NCBI GenBank assembly: GCA_964622545.1
Contig: CAZUQM010000016.1
Location: 70,683 to 134,682 of the forward strand
From: JAFGLZ01 sp964622545
GTDB taxonomy: Bacteria; Planctomycetota; Phycisphaerae; UBA1845; JAFGLZ01
Length of the DNA stretch: 64,000 nt
Direction: 5' to 3'
Position numbers and translations under genes: made by a program. This document shows, in pieces, positions 44,759 through 53,827 of the stretch (the stretch's first letter is position 1; each line of letters starts with the position of its first letter). The notes under the pieces were generated by a model. It was not told the DNA's origin. It saw only the letters and a program-made list of their open reading frames with translations, and made no database searches.

Positions 44759-45751
44759 TCAGGCATCCCCAAGGTTGCCGTTCGTTAGCGCCTGGTCGGC
44801 GGGCATGATCGCACCGGTCGGCGAGACGTACCGCGCCTCGCAACGAAGCCAGCGGCCGGTGCGGGCGTGGACGGCTTGGCGGACGCGGTCGATCAGGCGG
44901 AGGACGTCGGCGGAGGTGGCGTGGCCGCGGTTGACGATGAAGTTGGCGTGTTGGCGGCTGACCTCGGCGTCGCCCAGGCGCCAGCCCTTGCAGCCGGCCT
45001 CTTCGATGACCCAGCCGGTCGGGCCGTCGATGTGGTAGCGATCGGGATCGCTCAGGAAGACCGAGCCGCAGCTCGGCAGCCGTCGGGGGAACTTGACACG
45101 ACGCGTCCGGAGGATGTCGAGCATGTCGCGGCGGATGCGACGGGGGTCGTCGCGTCGCAGCTCGAGCTCGACCTCGGCGATGATCAGGTCGGATCCTTGA
45201 AAGCGGCTGCGTCGGTAGGCGAAGCCGCAGTCGTCGTGGTCGATGGCGAGGACCCGCCCTGCCCCGTCGCAGACCGTCACGCGTCGGACGACCTGGCCGA
45301 TGCTCTGCCGCAGGCTGCCCCCGTTCATGTGGACGAGCCCACCGAGCGTGCCGGGGATGCCGATCGTGTGCTCCAGGCCCGTGAGGCCCAGTTGGCCGGC
45401 GCGCAGGGCGAGCCTCGACACGGCTACGCCGGCCTCGGCACGCATGAGCACGCCGTCGAATGCCACTCGGCTTAGCTTTCGTCCGATGCAGACGACCACG
45501 CCGCGCAGCCCCGCGTCATCGAAGAGCAGGTTCGAGCCGTCGCCCATGACGATGTGCGGGCCGCCATGGTCGGCGAGGATCCGTCGCAGGCGGGCGAGCT
45601 GGTCGACGGCCCCGGGCTCGACCCACACGTCGGCCGGACCGCCGATACGCCACGTGCAGTGCTCGCACAGCGGCTCGCCGAAACCTACACGGCCGACGGG
45701 TTCCCGAAGGAAGACCGACGCGGATTCCTTGATGGGTGCCGTCGCTGTCAT
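44759..45751 (-). CDS. murB: UDP-N-acetylenolpyruvoylglucosamine reductase
   Basis: MurB reduces the enolpyruvyl group to give UDP-N-acetylmuramic acid, a FAD-dependent early step of peptidoglycan synthesis. The 330-residue form starting at 45751 has the FAD motifs VMGDGSNLLFDDAGLRGVV and GLEHTIGIPGTLGGLVHMNGG, the YRRS segment FAYRRSRFQG, the catalytic Ser in SCGSVF, and Glu in RCEARYVSP. Its presence shows that this organism makes peptidoglycan, which is relevant because planctomycetes were long thought to lack it. The start choice follows the family; the ribosome site is weak and an upstream open stretch lacks similarity. It stands alone. Confidence 0.94.
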   Translation of the reverse strand: MTATAPIKESASVFLREPVGRVGFGEPLCEHCTWRIGGPADVWVEPGAVDQLARLRRILADHGGPHIVMGDGSNLLFDDAGLRGVVVCIGRKLSRVAFDGVLMRAEAGVAVSRLALRAGQLGLTGLEHTIGIPGTLGGLVHMNGGSLRQSIGQVVRRVTVCDGAGRVLAIDHDDCGFAYRRSRFQGSDLIIAEVELELRRDDPRRIRRDMLDILRTRRVKFPRRLPSCGSVFLSDPDRYHIDGPTGWVIEEAGCKGWRLGDAEVSRQHANFIVNRGHATSADVLRLIDRVRQAVHARTGRWLRCEARYVSPTGAIMPADQALTNGNLGDA

Positions 45752-45897
45752 GGTAGAACGCTCAACGGGTTCCGCAGCCCATCGCAACGGGGCCACGCGT
45801 GGTAGGGCTCGCCCCCCTACCCTCATCGGCACGGGCGCCGCCGGACCATGAGCACCGGGGATTCGATGCACGACCGCGGGTAGGGTTTGGAAACAAG

Positions 45898-45926
45898 AAG
45901 GCCCCCAGGGGTCGCCTGAGGGCCTT
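45898..45926 (-). terminator. Probable terminator of the C45 hydrolase pair
   Basis: AAGGCCC and CAGG arms pair with CCTG and GGGCCTT around a short loop. On the minus strand the hairpin is followed by CTTGTTTCC, and it lies 27 bases beyond the stop of the first hydrolase gene. The T-run is imperfect. Confidence 0.6.
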
Positions 45927-45952
45927 AACACGGCGGAGGTGAATCGTGTGTG

Positions 45953-47545
45953 CTACCCTCGCCGTCGGGATCGGGTCACGGTCATGGCCCCGCCGGCCAG
46001 GAGGACCAGCATCGTGGTCGGCTCGGGGATGGCGGCGCCGAAGTCATAGTAGAAGTACGGCTCGGAGGTGGCGTCGATGATCTTGCCGTCGGGGAAGTTC
46101 GGGTCGCTGTAGTCGTTTCGAGCGTACGACGTCCAGACCTCCAGCGTGGTCGAATCCCAGACGGTGGAGTGCGTGCTGGGCTCGTCGGCGATGCCGGGCG
46201 AGCACATCATCTGCATCGCGAGGTTGGGGTCGATCTGACCGAAGAGGTTCGGGTCGAGGATCTGGCCCTGGAGGTTGTGGTAGCGCTGCATCGTGAACAT
46301 GGGGTCGACGACGTCGGGCACGAGGGCGGGCCAGAAGTCGAGCCCCATCACGAGCGGGATGATGATCTCGGGGTAGGCGTTGTCCATGATCCAGTTCGGG
46401 TCCATCACGAGATTGGGGTCGAACCCCATCGAGATCAGGTCCTCGGGATCGACGAACCGCTCGAAGAGGGCGGCGCTCTCCATGACGAGCAGCGGCAGGT
46501 TCTCGCCGTCGCCCACCCACTCGGTGAAGTGGTTGGTCCGGACGAGCGCGTCGTTCATCGCCTGCGAGACGACGATCCAGTTGGGGTCGTCGCGCGTGGC
46601 GTGGCTGATCTTCGTGACGTGGTCCCAATAGTGGTTCTCGCGGGGGTCGTTGTCGGTCATGGTGACCACGCGGGTCTTGGTGACCTCCATGGCGGCGAAC
46701 TTCGGCCCGCCGGCCTCGCGGCCCGAGCCGACGACCAGGTTGGTGCCGCACGTCCTCGGGATCGACTCGATGTAGCTCGTCACGTCGTCGAGCGTGGTGC
46801 TGGTCTCGAGGGCGTTGCGGAGGTAGAAGGTCAGCGGCACGCCGTCGTAGCTCGCATCGCTGGAGGGACAGTTGTCGGTGCCGATGCTGACGCCCGCACC
46901 GTTGATGCCCGTGCAGACGCCCAGGAAACCCGCGAACGACGTGTTGCACACCGCCTGCTCGCCCGTGCCTTGGGCCACGTGCAGCATCGGATAGCGGTGG
47001 AAGAACGTGGTCGGGAAGCTGCTCCAGTCCATGTTCCGGCCGTGGATGAGGTGGCCGTCCTTGGTCGCGGTGTCGGCGGCGGCGAACTGGCTGCAGCCGA
47101 TCTGGCAGAGCTCGGCGAACATCTGCACGGTGATGAGGTCGTCGTAGCTCATGGCCGGTCCGCCGGCGGCCTCGATGCCGGCAATCATGCCGTTCATCTC
47201 GTCGATGTACTTCTGCGGCGTGTGGGCCTCGAGCTGGGCGACCTGCGTGGCGATGCGACCCTGATCGCCCGCGTAGTCGTCACGGTTGCGGATGTAGTCG
47301 AGCGTGCCCTGCATGTTCTCGACGATGTCCTCGGCCATCAGGAAGCCGTGCTGGTAGCCCATGTCGTAGTGGCTGCCGCTGGTGTGCAAGACGCTCAGCG
47401 TCTGGCCGTGCTGCTCGATGGTCTCGAGCCAGCCGCGCCCCGTGGCGGTGACGACCTCTTGAGCCGAAGCGGGCGCAACGAGCGGCCCCGTCGTCAGGGC
47501 CGCCACGACGACGATCCATGCAACCACGAGTTTCTCGCGACTCAT
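45953..47545 (-). CDS. C45-type N-terminal-nucleophile hydrolase with PEP-CTERM tail (copy A)
   Basis: A 530-residue protein with GGGAGGAG before the ATG at 47545. A signal peptide ends near PASAQE. The body matches the peptidase C45 / acyl-CoA:6-aminopenicillanate acyltransferase-like Ntn-hydrolase family: LHTSGSHYDMGYQHG, a candidate nucleophile C151 in QIGCSQF, and the GRNMDW motif. These enzymes self-cleave before the Cys and act on amide or ester bonds. The C-terminus reads IPEPTTMLVLLAGGAMTVTRSRRRG, a PEP-CTERM sorting signal, so a surface-attached or exported amidase/acyltransferase is inferred. It is a tandem paralogue of the next gene, 54 bases apart. Confidence 0.84.
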   Translation of the reverse strand: MSREKLVVAWIVVVAALTTGPLVAPASAQEVVTATGRGWLETIEQHGQTLSVLHTSGSHYDMGYQHGFLMAEDIVENMQGTLDYIRNRDDYAGDQGRIATQVAQLEAHTPQKYIDEMNGMIAGIEAAGGPAMSYDDLITVQMFAELCQIGCSQFAAADTATKDGHLIHGRNMDWSSFPTTFFHRYPMLHVAQGTGEQAVCNTSFAGFLGVCTGINGAGVSIGTDNCPSSDASYDGVPLTFYLRNALETSTTLDDVTSYIESIPRTCGTNLVVGSGREAGGPKFAAMEVTKTRVVTMTDNDPRENHYWDHVTKISHATRDDPNWIVVSQAMNDALVRTNHFTEWVGDGENLPLLVMESAALFERFVDPEDLISMGFDPNLVMDPNWIMDNAYPEIIIPLVMGLDFWPALVPDVVDPMFTMQRYHNLQGQILDPNLFGQIDPNLAMQMMCSPGIADEPSTHSTVWDSTTLEVWTSYARNDYSDPNFPDGKIIDATSEPYFYYDFGAAIPEPTTMLVLLAGGAMTVTRSRRRG

Positions 47546-47599
47546 GCGTGCTCCTCCCATGCCCTCAAGGCCACGGACCCCACGGGCGTGAGGCCCGGC

Positions 47600-49195
47600 T
47601 TAGCGTCGACGCAGGAACGCCCTGCGCCGCCGGATCATGACCGTCATGCCCCCGGCCACCAGCAGAGCCGCGGTGGTCGGTTCGGGAATGGCGGCACCGA
47701 AGTCGTAGTAGAGGTACGGCTCGGACGTGGCGTCGGTGACGTAGCCGGCCGGGTGGTTCGGGTCGTCGTAGAGGGTGCGGGCGTTGGAGACCCAGAGCTC
47801 GAGCGTGGTCGCATCAAAGACGACTGAGTGCATGGTCAGTTCGTCGGCGATGCCGTGCGGATCGGTCACGAAGTCGATGCCCATCTGGGCGTCGATCTGG
47901 CCGAAGTGGTTCGGATCGAGGATGAGGTCCTGCATGACGTCGTACCGGTTGAACGTCCAGTTGGGGTCGTTCAGCTCGGGCAGCAGGCTCGGATACGGCG
48001 GCAGCCCCAGCCCCAGAGGCACGATGACCTGCGGGTAGAGGTTGTCGAGGATCCAGTCGACGTCGGTCAGGTCGTTGGGGTCGTAGCCCATGCCGATGAT
48101 GATGTTGGGATCGAGGAAGCGGAGGATGGTGGCCCCGGCCTGGAGCGCCTGAAGCGGCGGGTCGCCCGACCAGTCGGTCAGGTTGTTGGTACGGACGACG
48201 GCGTCGAGGATGCCCTCGCTGACGACGAGCCAGTTGGGATCGTCCTGGGTGGCGTGGCTGGTCATGGTGACCGGGTCCCAGTAGTGGCCCTCGCGGGGGT
48301 CGTTGTCATGGTAGGTCTCGCAGCGTGTGGGCGTGACCTCCATCGCGGCCACCCTGGCCCCGCCGGCCTCCTGGCCGGAGGCGATCACGAGGTTCGTCCC
48401 GCACGTGCGGGGCTGGCTGTTGATGGCGCTCACGTAGTCGTCGAGGGTGGTGCTGGTCTCGAGCGCGTTGCGGAGCAGGAACGTCAGCGGCATGCCGTCG
48501 AAGGTCGCGTCGCTGGTCGGGGTGTTGTTGGTACCGACCGAGATGCCCTTCTCGTTGATGCCCGTGACGGTGCCGACGTAGCCGGCCCAGGAGACGTTGC
48601 AGGTGGTCTGCTCGCCCGTGCCGTCGGCGACGAGCAGCACGGAGTTGTCGTGCCCGAAGCCCGGCACGGTGGGCCAGTCGAGGTTCCGACCGTGGATGGC
48701 GTGGCCGTCCCGGGTCGCCGAGCCCTTGGCCGCGAACTGGGTGCACATGACCTGGGTGAGGTCGGCCATCATCTGGACGGTGAGCACGTCCTGATAGTTG
48801 AGCGCCGGCCCGCCGGCGGCGGCGACGCCGTCGATGATCCCCTGGATCTCGTCGAGGTACTTCTGGGGTGTCTGGGCCTCGAGTTGCGCGACGGCGCCGG
48901 GGATCTCCGCGGCGTCGTGCAGGACGTGCGGGTTGTTGTAGACGAAGTCGAGGCCGCTGGTGATGTTCGCCACGACCTGGTCCTTGAGGAGGTACCCGTG
49001 CTGGTAGCCCATGTCGTAGTGCGAGCCGCTGGTGTGCAGGACGGTGAGCGAGCGGCCTTGCTGGTCGACGGTCTCGACCCAACCCCGCCCGGTGGACGTG
49101 GTGACCTCTTGTGCCGAGGTCGTGGCGGCGGCGAAGGGGATCAGTGCGGCGAGAGCAAGTCCCAACGTGCGCGAAGGCTGTACGGCGAGCGTCAT
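47600..49195 (-). CDS. C45-type N-terminal-nucleophile hydrolase with PEP-CTERM tail (copy B)
   Basis: A 531-residue paralogue of the downstream gene, with a clear AGGAGGAG site. Signal peptide (LGLALAALIPFAAATTSAQ), then the shared QQGRSLTVLHTSGSHYDMGYQHGYL region; the nucleophile is C151 in QVMCTQFAAKG, in exactly the same position as in copy A. HGRNLDW, TGINEKGISVGTNN, and ALETSTTLDDYVSAI are conserved between the two. The tail IPEPTTAALLVAGGMTVMIRRRR is a PEP-CTERM signal. The copies differ throughout, so the duplication is not recent. This gene comes first in the pair and has a perfect 18-bp inverted repeat about 92 bases upstream. Confidence 0.84.
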   Translation of the reverse strand: MTLAVQPSRTLGLALAALIPFAAATTSAQEVTTSTGRGWVETVDQQGRSLTVLHTSGSHYDMGYQHGYLLKDQVVANITSGLDFVYNNPHVLHDAAEIPGAVAQLEAQTPQKYLDEIQGIIDGVAAAGGPALNYQDVLTVQMMADLTQVMCTQFAAKGSATRDGHAIHGRNLDWPTVPGFGHDNSVLLVADGTGEQTTCNVSWAGYVGTVTGINEKGISVGTNNTPTSDATFDGMPLTFLLRNALETSTTLDDYVSAINSQPRTCGTNLVIASGQEAGGARVAAMEVTPTRCETYHDNDPREGHYWDPVTMTSHATQDDPNWLVVSEGILDAVVRTNNLTDWSGDPPLQALQAGATILRFLDPNIIIGMGYDPNDLTDVDWILDNLYPQVIVPLGLGLPPYPSLLPELNDPNWTFNRYDVMQDLILDPNHFGQIDAQMGIDFVTDPHGIADELTMHSVVFDATTLELWVSNARTLYDDPNHPAGYVTDATSEPYLYYDFGAAIPEPTTAALLVAGGMTVMIRRRRAFLRRR

Positions 49196-49793
49196 ACCCT
49201 TCTCTCCTCCTGTGATCTCGTGGCCTGGCCTGGAACGTCACCGACCGCGGGCCGGTGCCCCCATGCTCTGTGGTTAGCGTGGACTTCAATCAATCAGTTG
49301 ATTGGCTCCACCTTTCAATTAGAACGCATGGAACTTGGGGCTGTCAAGGGGGCGAGGATTGATTTCTGGCCGGTCGTCAAGGCCGCCATCATCCGCGTGG
49401 CTTTCTGAGGGCTAACTGGATTCTAACCTACCCCAGGCCATTCTTTTGTGGCATCCGATGTGGCTGATGGAGCCCTGGCATCTCGATGGGATATCGTATC
49501 CTTGAAGGCGCGGTGTCCTGTCAGAGGGGCCCGGTCACTATTTCAAGATGAAATCACGCCAAGCCCTTAGTTGCCACTAACTTATGGCGGCCAACTGCGG
49601 AAGGCCCGCCTTCGAAGCTTCAGCGCGGATTGAGGCCGGTCGGCGCCGGGACGTCAAGCCGGCCGAGACGGAGGGGTCGACATGGGGGGTGTGGCCGTGC
49701 GAGGTTTCGGGCAAGAGACGCAGGGGCGGGCCGGTTCGGCTCGCGATGGCAGGGGATTCTCGGCGATGCGAGAGCCCACCGCGCAGGCTTCCG
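49196..49793. other. Intergenic region upstream of the C45 pair
   Basis: Nearly 600 bases with a clear AT-rich promoter-like part (49285-49340) on the side of the hydrolase gene. The remainder (49400-49790) holds no recognisable gene or repeat. Confidence 0.45.
49287..49304. promoter_or_regulatory. Perfect 7-bp inverted repeat, putative operator
   Basis: CAATCAA and TTGATTG flank a TCAG spacer, 92-109 bases upstream of the first C45 hydrolase gene on the minus strand. A minus-strand TTGAAA word just outside (49311-49316) could be a -35 box. The combination suggests a regulator-binding site; no regulator gene is adjacent. Confidence 0.5.
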
Positions 49794-50084
49794 CTACGGC
49801 TTCTCATCGCACGCGCAGACCATCTGCCCGCAGCCGGGGCAGCCGTCGGCGTATTTGCTGACGGCCGTGGTCAGGTCGATGCCCTCGACGTTGGCCATCG
49901 TCACGAGCCAGGCGAGGACGTCGGCGAACTCGCCTTCCTTCTCCTCGTGCGTGCCCTCACGGATGGCCGCGGCCAGCTCGCCGACCTCCTCGACGAACCA
50001 GAGGTAGGTGGCGGTCGTGCCGCGGGCGCGGTCTTTGTCGGAGTACATCTTGTCGATCAGCTCTTGTAGCTCGCGTAGCGTCAT
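49794..50084 (-). CDS. MazG-like nucleotide pyrophosphohydrolase with Cys-rich tail
   Basis: A 96-residue all-alpha NTP pyrophosphohydrolase of the MazG/dUTPase-like superfamily. The metal-binding motif is seen as E-E-V-G-E (residues ~31-36) followed by EGEFADVLAWLV, that is EExxE-x(n)-ExxD. Such enzymes hydrolyse non-canonical nucleoside triphosphates. The C-terminus is unusual: CPGCGQMVCACDEKP has four Cys in a possible zinc site not normally present in short MazG proteins. No signal peptide. It is divergent from the sialidase-like gene at 50304. Confidence 0.85.
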   Translation of the reverse strand: MTLRELQELIDKMYSDKDRARGTTATYLWFVEEVGELAAAIREGTHEEKEGEFADVLAWLVTMANVEGIDLTTAVSKYADGCPGCGQMVCACDEKP

Positions 50085-50303
50085 GGTGCGATGTCCTCGG
50101 ATCCGTAGGCGGCCCTGTCTGTTCGATGGCCAGTATGGATTGTACCCTGCCCCGGCCGCGCGGGCACACCCCCGACGGCGGCCGTTTGCGCAGGACTGGG
50201 GCCCTCGCGTGCGCTCCCATTGGATGTCGTCCCCGCCGGCAGTATAGTCCTGGGCGTCACCTGTGTGGCCCCGCCTTTCTGTCGAAGTCCGAGGAGCCGA
50301 ACC

Positions 50304-51551
50304 ATGATCACGAACCGAACCGCGCTGTTGTGTCCACTGCTGGCGGTGGGACTGACGCGGACCGTCGCGGCCGAGCCCCTGTCAATCGAACTCGTCTGCG
50401 CCGACGCCGAGGCCACGGGCTACGCCACGTTTCAGAGCCACAACCAGAAGGTCTTGAGCAACGGTCACGGCCTGTTCGAGGCCCATATCCGCAGCCGCAA
50501 CGAGGCGTACACGGCCCAGCAGTGGCGGCTCTCGCGGAGCACCGACGGCGGCAAGACCTGGGACGTCGTCCACCAGGACACGCATGCGACGAACCCGCCC
50601 GTCATCGAGACCGACCGGGCCGACACCCTCTATCTGGCCCGACCCGACTTCGCCGACGGCAACGCCTATCTCTACCGCGTCTTCGCCAAGGACGACTACG
50701 CCCAACCCATCGTCACGACGATCCCCGGCGCCGCAGCCGGGAAGTTCGCCATGGAGATCGACGAACGGCGGGGCCAGCTCTATTTCTTCAGCCACAACAA
50801 CCGCTTCAGCATCGTGGGCCTCGACGGGAAGGTGCGGCATCAGGTGCAGCTCGTGCGGCCCGGCAAGAACGCCCTGCTTCAGTATCCGCATCTCTGCCTC
50901 GCGGCAGGCGGCGCACTGCACGCGGCCTGGACGTCTCAGAAACACGGCGTCTACCTCTACTGGGACATCCACCACATGGTCTCGGCCGACGGCGGCCGAA
51001 GCTGGCGGACGCCGGCGGGCGAGCCGCTTGCACCGCCCATCATCGCCGACGACGGCGGACCCGCCCCGCGGATCACGCTCGACGACGAGTTCGAATCGCA
51101 CACGTGGCTGTCGAACCTGCTCGTCAAGGACGGCAAGGTCCACATGCTCTATCTCGCCCAGACCAAGCCCCCGCGCGAGCACTATGTCCGGATTGACGCC
51201 AAGACGGGTAAGCAGGACGCGCGCATCCAGCCGGTCTTCCAAGGCGAGACGATCGCCCTGCAAGGCCTGAGCGGCTTCTTCGCGACGGATCGGACCAAGC
51301 CGAAGAGCCCGCTCTACTGCGTGTCGAACGCGGGCGGGCGCATCGGCTGTCTGGTCAGCCGCGACAACGGCAAGACGTGGCACGACCACGCGGTGAGCCG
51401 GCCGGTGGAGAACCCCTACTCGATCGGCGGGTGCCGCAGCGTCACCCAGGACGGGTTCATCATCGGCACGTTCACCGAGCAGGTGGCCAGCACGGCCGAC
51501 GTGAGCGGCAGGTGCCCGGTGCAGTTCTTCCGCATCCGGGCCGCGCGCTAG
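50304..51551 (+). CDS. Secreted sialidase-like protein with Asp-box (BNR) repeats
   Basis: A 415-residue protein with CGAGGAG before its ATG and a signal peptide (LLCPLLAVGLTRTVAAEP). Three Asp-boxes, S-x-D-x-G-x-T-W type, occur as STDGGKTWDV, SADGGRSWRT, and SRDNGKTWHD, spaced as in a six-bladed beta-propeller. These mark the BNR/sialidase superfamily, which includes exo-sialidases, but Asp-boxes alone do not prove sialidase activity; the catalytic Arg triad cannot be confirmed. It probably degrades or binds sugars in the periplasm or outside. Its stop codon shares all four bases of CTAG with the stop of the convergent DUF4097 gene. Confidence 0.8.
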   Translation: MITNRTALLCPLLAVGLTRTVAAEPLSIELVCADAEATGYATFQSHNQKVLSNGHGLFEAHIRSRNEAYTAQQWRLSRSTDGGKTWDVVHQDTHATNPPVIETDRADTLYLARPDFADGNAYLYRVFAKDDYAQPIVTTIPGAAAGKFAMEIDERRGQLYFFSHNNRFSIVGLDGKVRHQVQLVRPGKNALLQYPHLCLAAGGALHAAWTSQKHGVYLYWDIHHMVSADGGRSWRTPAGEPLAPPIIADDGGPAPRITLDDEFESHTWLSNLLVKDGKVHMLYLAQTKPPREHYVRIDAKTGKQDARIQPVFQGETIALQGLSGFFATDRTKPKSPLYCVSNAGGRIGCLVSRDNGKTWHDHAVSRPVENPYSIGGCRSVTQDGFIIGTFTEQVASTADVSGRCPVQFFRIRAAR

Positions 51552-52543
51552 CCGCCCTGGGCCCCTCGGGTCTCCAGAGAGATCCTGCCGTTGGAGGTCG
51601 TCAGATCGACGGTGCCGCCGCCGTCGTTCAGGACCGCCGACATGCTGTTACGGTCGGTCTCGAGGTCACCGACCTTGGCGCCGTCGAAGTGGGTCTCGAT
51701 TCGCCCGTTGGAGGTCCGAGCCTTCAGGCGGGCCTTGGCCGCGGCGGGCAGCTTGACGTCGACGGGTCCGTTCGAGGTCTTCACGTCGATCTGAGGGGCC
51801 AACGGCTCGTCCCGGACGGCCAGCGTGATCGCGCCGTTGCTCGTGGTGAGCTTGATCTGGCCGCTCACGTCGTCGGCCTTGATCTTCCCGTTCGAGGTCT
51901 CGGCCTTGATCGGTCCCTGCCGGACGTCCTTGAGGGTGATCTTGCCGTTGCTGGTCTTGGCCACGAGGGGCCCGCGGACCTGAAGGCACGTGATGTCGCT
52001 GTTCCCGGACTCGGCGTGGACCCGGCCATCCGCCCGGTCGACGACGACCGACCCGTTGGACGTGACGGCGCGGACGTCGGCGTCGGCGTCGAAGACGGTG
52101 ATCCGACCGTTCGAGCTCTTGACGTCGAGGGCGAGCGCCGGGTCGACGGAGACCTCGAACGACACGCCGCACGATCGCCCGCTCGAGCCCAGCGGTCGCT
52201 TGGCCACGATGCACAAAACACTCGGGTCGCCGGGGTCGGGTCCGACGTCGATCGTGATCCGCTCGGCCCAGCTCCGAGCATCGGCCAGGGTCGTGCCCCG
52301 GGCCCGCTTGACGGCATGGAACTCGAGGCCCTTACGCCCTTCCTCGCCGCGGACCTCGACGCGTCCGTTGACGGTCTCGATGCGAACGTGCTTGACCTTG
52401 TCCAATGCGACGGCCTCATCATCACCCGGATCGGGGATGAGGCGGTGCACGTCGATCTTGCACTCGGCCATGTAGGCGTCGCACCCGACGAGCAGGCCGC
52501 ACGTGCCCAGCGTCAGCAGCAAACATCGCCCCATGTACGTCAT
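51548..52543 (-). CDS. DUF4097-type beta-helix lipoprotein with SNG repeats
   Basis: A 331-residue protein with GGGAGGAGG upstream of its ATG. The lipobox reads GLLVGC, so it is anchored in a membrane. From ~residue 55 to the end it is a right-handed beta-helix-like DUF4097/DUF2807 repeat region: TVNGRVEV, SSNGRITV, TSNGSVVV, SGNSDITC, TSNGKITL, TSNGKIKA, TSNGAITL, TSNGPVDV, TSNGRIET, and TSNGRISL. These repeats of about 20-25 residues occur in putative adhesins and envelope proteins. No enzymatic motif is present. The role is unknown. Confidence 0.86.
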   Translation of the reverse strand: MTYMGRCLLLTLGTCGLLVGCDAYMAECKIDVHRLIPDPGDDEAVALDKVKHVRIETVNGRVEVRGEEGRKGLEFHAVKRARGTTLADARSWAERITIDVGPDPGDPSVLCIVAKRPLGSSGRSCGVSFEVSVDPALALDVKSSNGRITVFDADADVRAVTSNGSVVVDRADGRVHAESGNSDITCLQVRGPLVAKTSNGKITLKDVRQGPIKAETSNGKIKADDVSGQIKLTTSNGAITLAVRDEPLAPQIDVKTSNGPVDVKLPAAAKARLKARTSNGRIETHFDGAKVGDLETDRNSMSAVLNDGGGTVDLTTSNGRISLETRGAQGG

Positions 52544-52696
52544 GACAGCCTCCTCCCAAGCGGCCTGGTGACCGTATCAGGCCGGACCACCCCCGCACAC
52601 GAGCCCCCACGAGATGCCCCTGTGCTTGTCACGGCTCGGAGTGATGGGTTTCACAGAAATCGGCAAGACGACGAACCGCACCAGAACCGCGGCCGA

Positions 52697-53827
52697 CTAA
52701 CGGGCGCGCCCGCAGCGGAATACACCGAGGACCAACAGGATCACGGGCAGCATGGGCCCCATATTGCTGCCGCACTGAAAGACGGCCTCGATCCGGTAGT
52801 CCTCGTCCATGACGATCGTCAGCGGGTTGGCCATGTCCACGGTGGCGTAGTTGGGATCGTCGGGGTAGTTGGGGTCGTAGATCCGCCAGCCGCCGAACTC
52901 CTTGTCGTCGCCTGGCTCGGCAGTCAGAGTCACCTCCACACCGACGGGGTAGCTGAGGTCGTTGGCGTCGTCAGGCTCGGGCACGACACTCACCGCGCCC
53001 CAGGACGCGTTCACGATGCTCAGCGAGAGGGTCTTGTAGAGGAGCTGGTCGTCGATCCAGTTCGCCAGCGGGCCGATGCGCAGGGCCAGCGTTAAGTCGC
53101 CGAAATCGGATAGGACGCCGTTGCTATTGTAGTCGATGACGCTGCTGTGGATGCCGGCCAGGTAGAGCGTGCCGCCGATGTCGATCAGGGCCGGTCCACC
53201 CGAGTCGCCGTCGGAGATGACGGCCTCCCGATCGGCCCCCAGCGAACCGGGACCGGTAGGGCCCGGCTTGGTCGGATGGTCGAAATCGACCAGGAGGTAC
53301 TCGGCCGTGCCGGAGTCGAAGATCTGGTCGATGCGGTTCTCGCCGAATCGCATCGTGCCGCGGGGGTAGGTCGCCGGATCCCTACCGGTGTAGCCCGTGC
53401 CGCTGACGCCGGCACCGGCGATCTTGGCGACCTTGCCGAGCTCGGAAGACTGCCGGTAGAGCGGATAGCCGGCCAGGCCGGTGCTCCGGTCGAGCCGACC
53501 CACGGCGATGTCGATGTCCGGGTGCAGGTAACGGACGGCCACGGCAAAGGACTGCGGACCGCTGGGCGTTTCCAGAATGAACGTGTAGCTGCTCGGAGCC
53601 CCGGGGCTGAGAGCATGCCGGGCGGTGACGAAGTGCCAGGGGTCGATCAGCACCGCCGACGACCCGGGCTCACCCTGCCAGTAAAGATGTGCGGCCATGT
53701 CGTAGTCGCTCGGCGGGTCGACCTCGTGCAGGTCAGGATCGTCGCTCACCACGATAGCCGGGGCGCACCGAACGAGCGCGAAGCAGCACAGGGCCACTGC
53801 CACGACGGTTACACTGTCTCGGGTCAT
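52697..53827 (-). CDS. Secreted trypsin-like serine protease with C-terminal anchor
   Basis: A 376-residue protein (from ATG 53827; GTG or ATG codons within 18 bases upstream are possible). A signal peptide (SVTVVAVALCCFALVRC) precedes a trypsin-like domain with the triad H71 (TARHALS), D106 (DIDIAVGRL) and S209 (GDSGGP). After the catalytic domain, residues ~270-350 resemble the InlB-B-type repeat (GVEVTLTAEPGDDKEFGGWRI and MDEDYRIEAVF). The tail PMLPVILLVLGVFRCGRAR is one hydrophobic helix with Cys/Arg, like a C-terminal surface anchor (MYXO-CTERM or related). Activity in the envelope is inferred. Confidence 0.84.
   Translation of the reverse strand: MTRDSVTVVAVALCCFALVRCAPAIVVSDDPDLHEVDPPSDYDMAAHLYWQGEPGSSAVLIDPWHFVTARHALSPGAPSSYTFILETPSGPQSFAVAVRYLHPDIDIAVGRLDRSTGLAGYPLYRQSSELGKVAKIAGAGVSGTGYTGRDPATYPRGTMRFGENRIDQIFDSGTAEYLLVDFDHPTKPGPTGPGSLGADREAVISDGDSGGPALIDIGGTLYLAGIHSSVIDYNSNGVLSDFGDLTLALRIGPLANWIDDQLLYKTLSLSIVNASWGAVSVVPEPDDANDLSYPVGVEVTLTAEPGDDKEFGGWRIYDPNYPDDPNYATVDMANPLTIVMDEDYRIEAVFQCGSNMGPMLPVILLVLGVFRCGRAR

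Noticed and set aside
45950..47827. Open frame of 625 codons opposite the C45 hydrolases
   Set aside because: The minus-strand genes have signal peptides, catalytic motifs and sorting tails; the plus frame has none.
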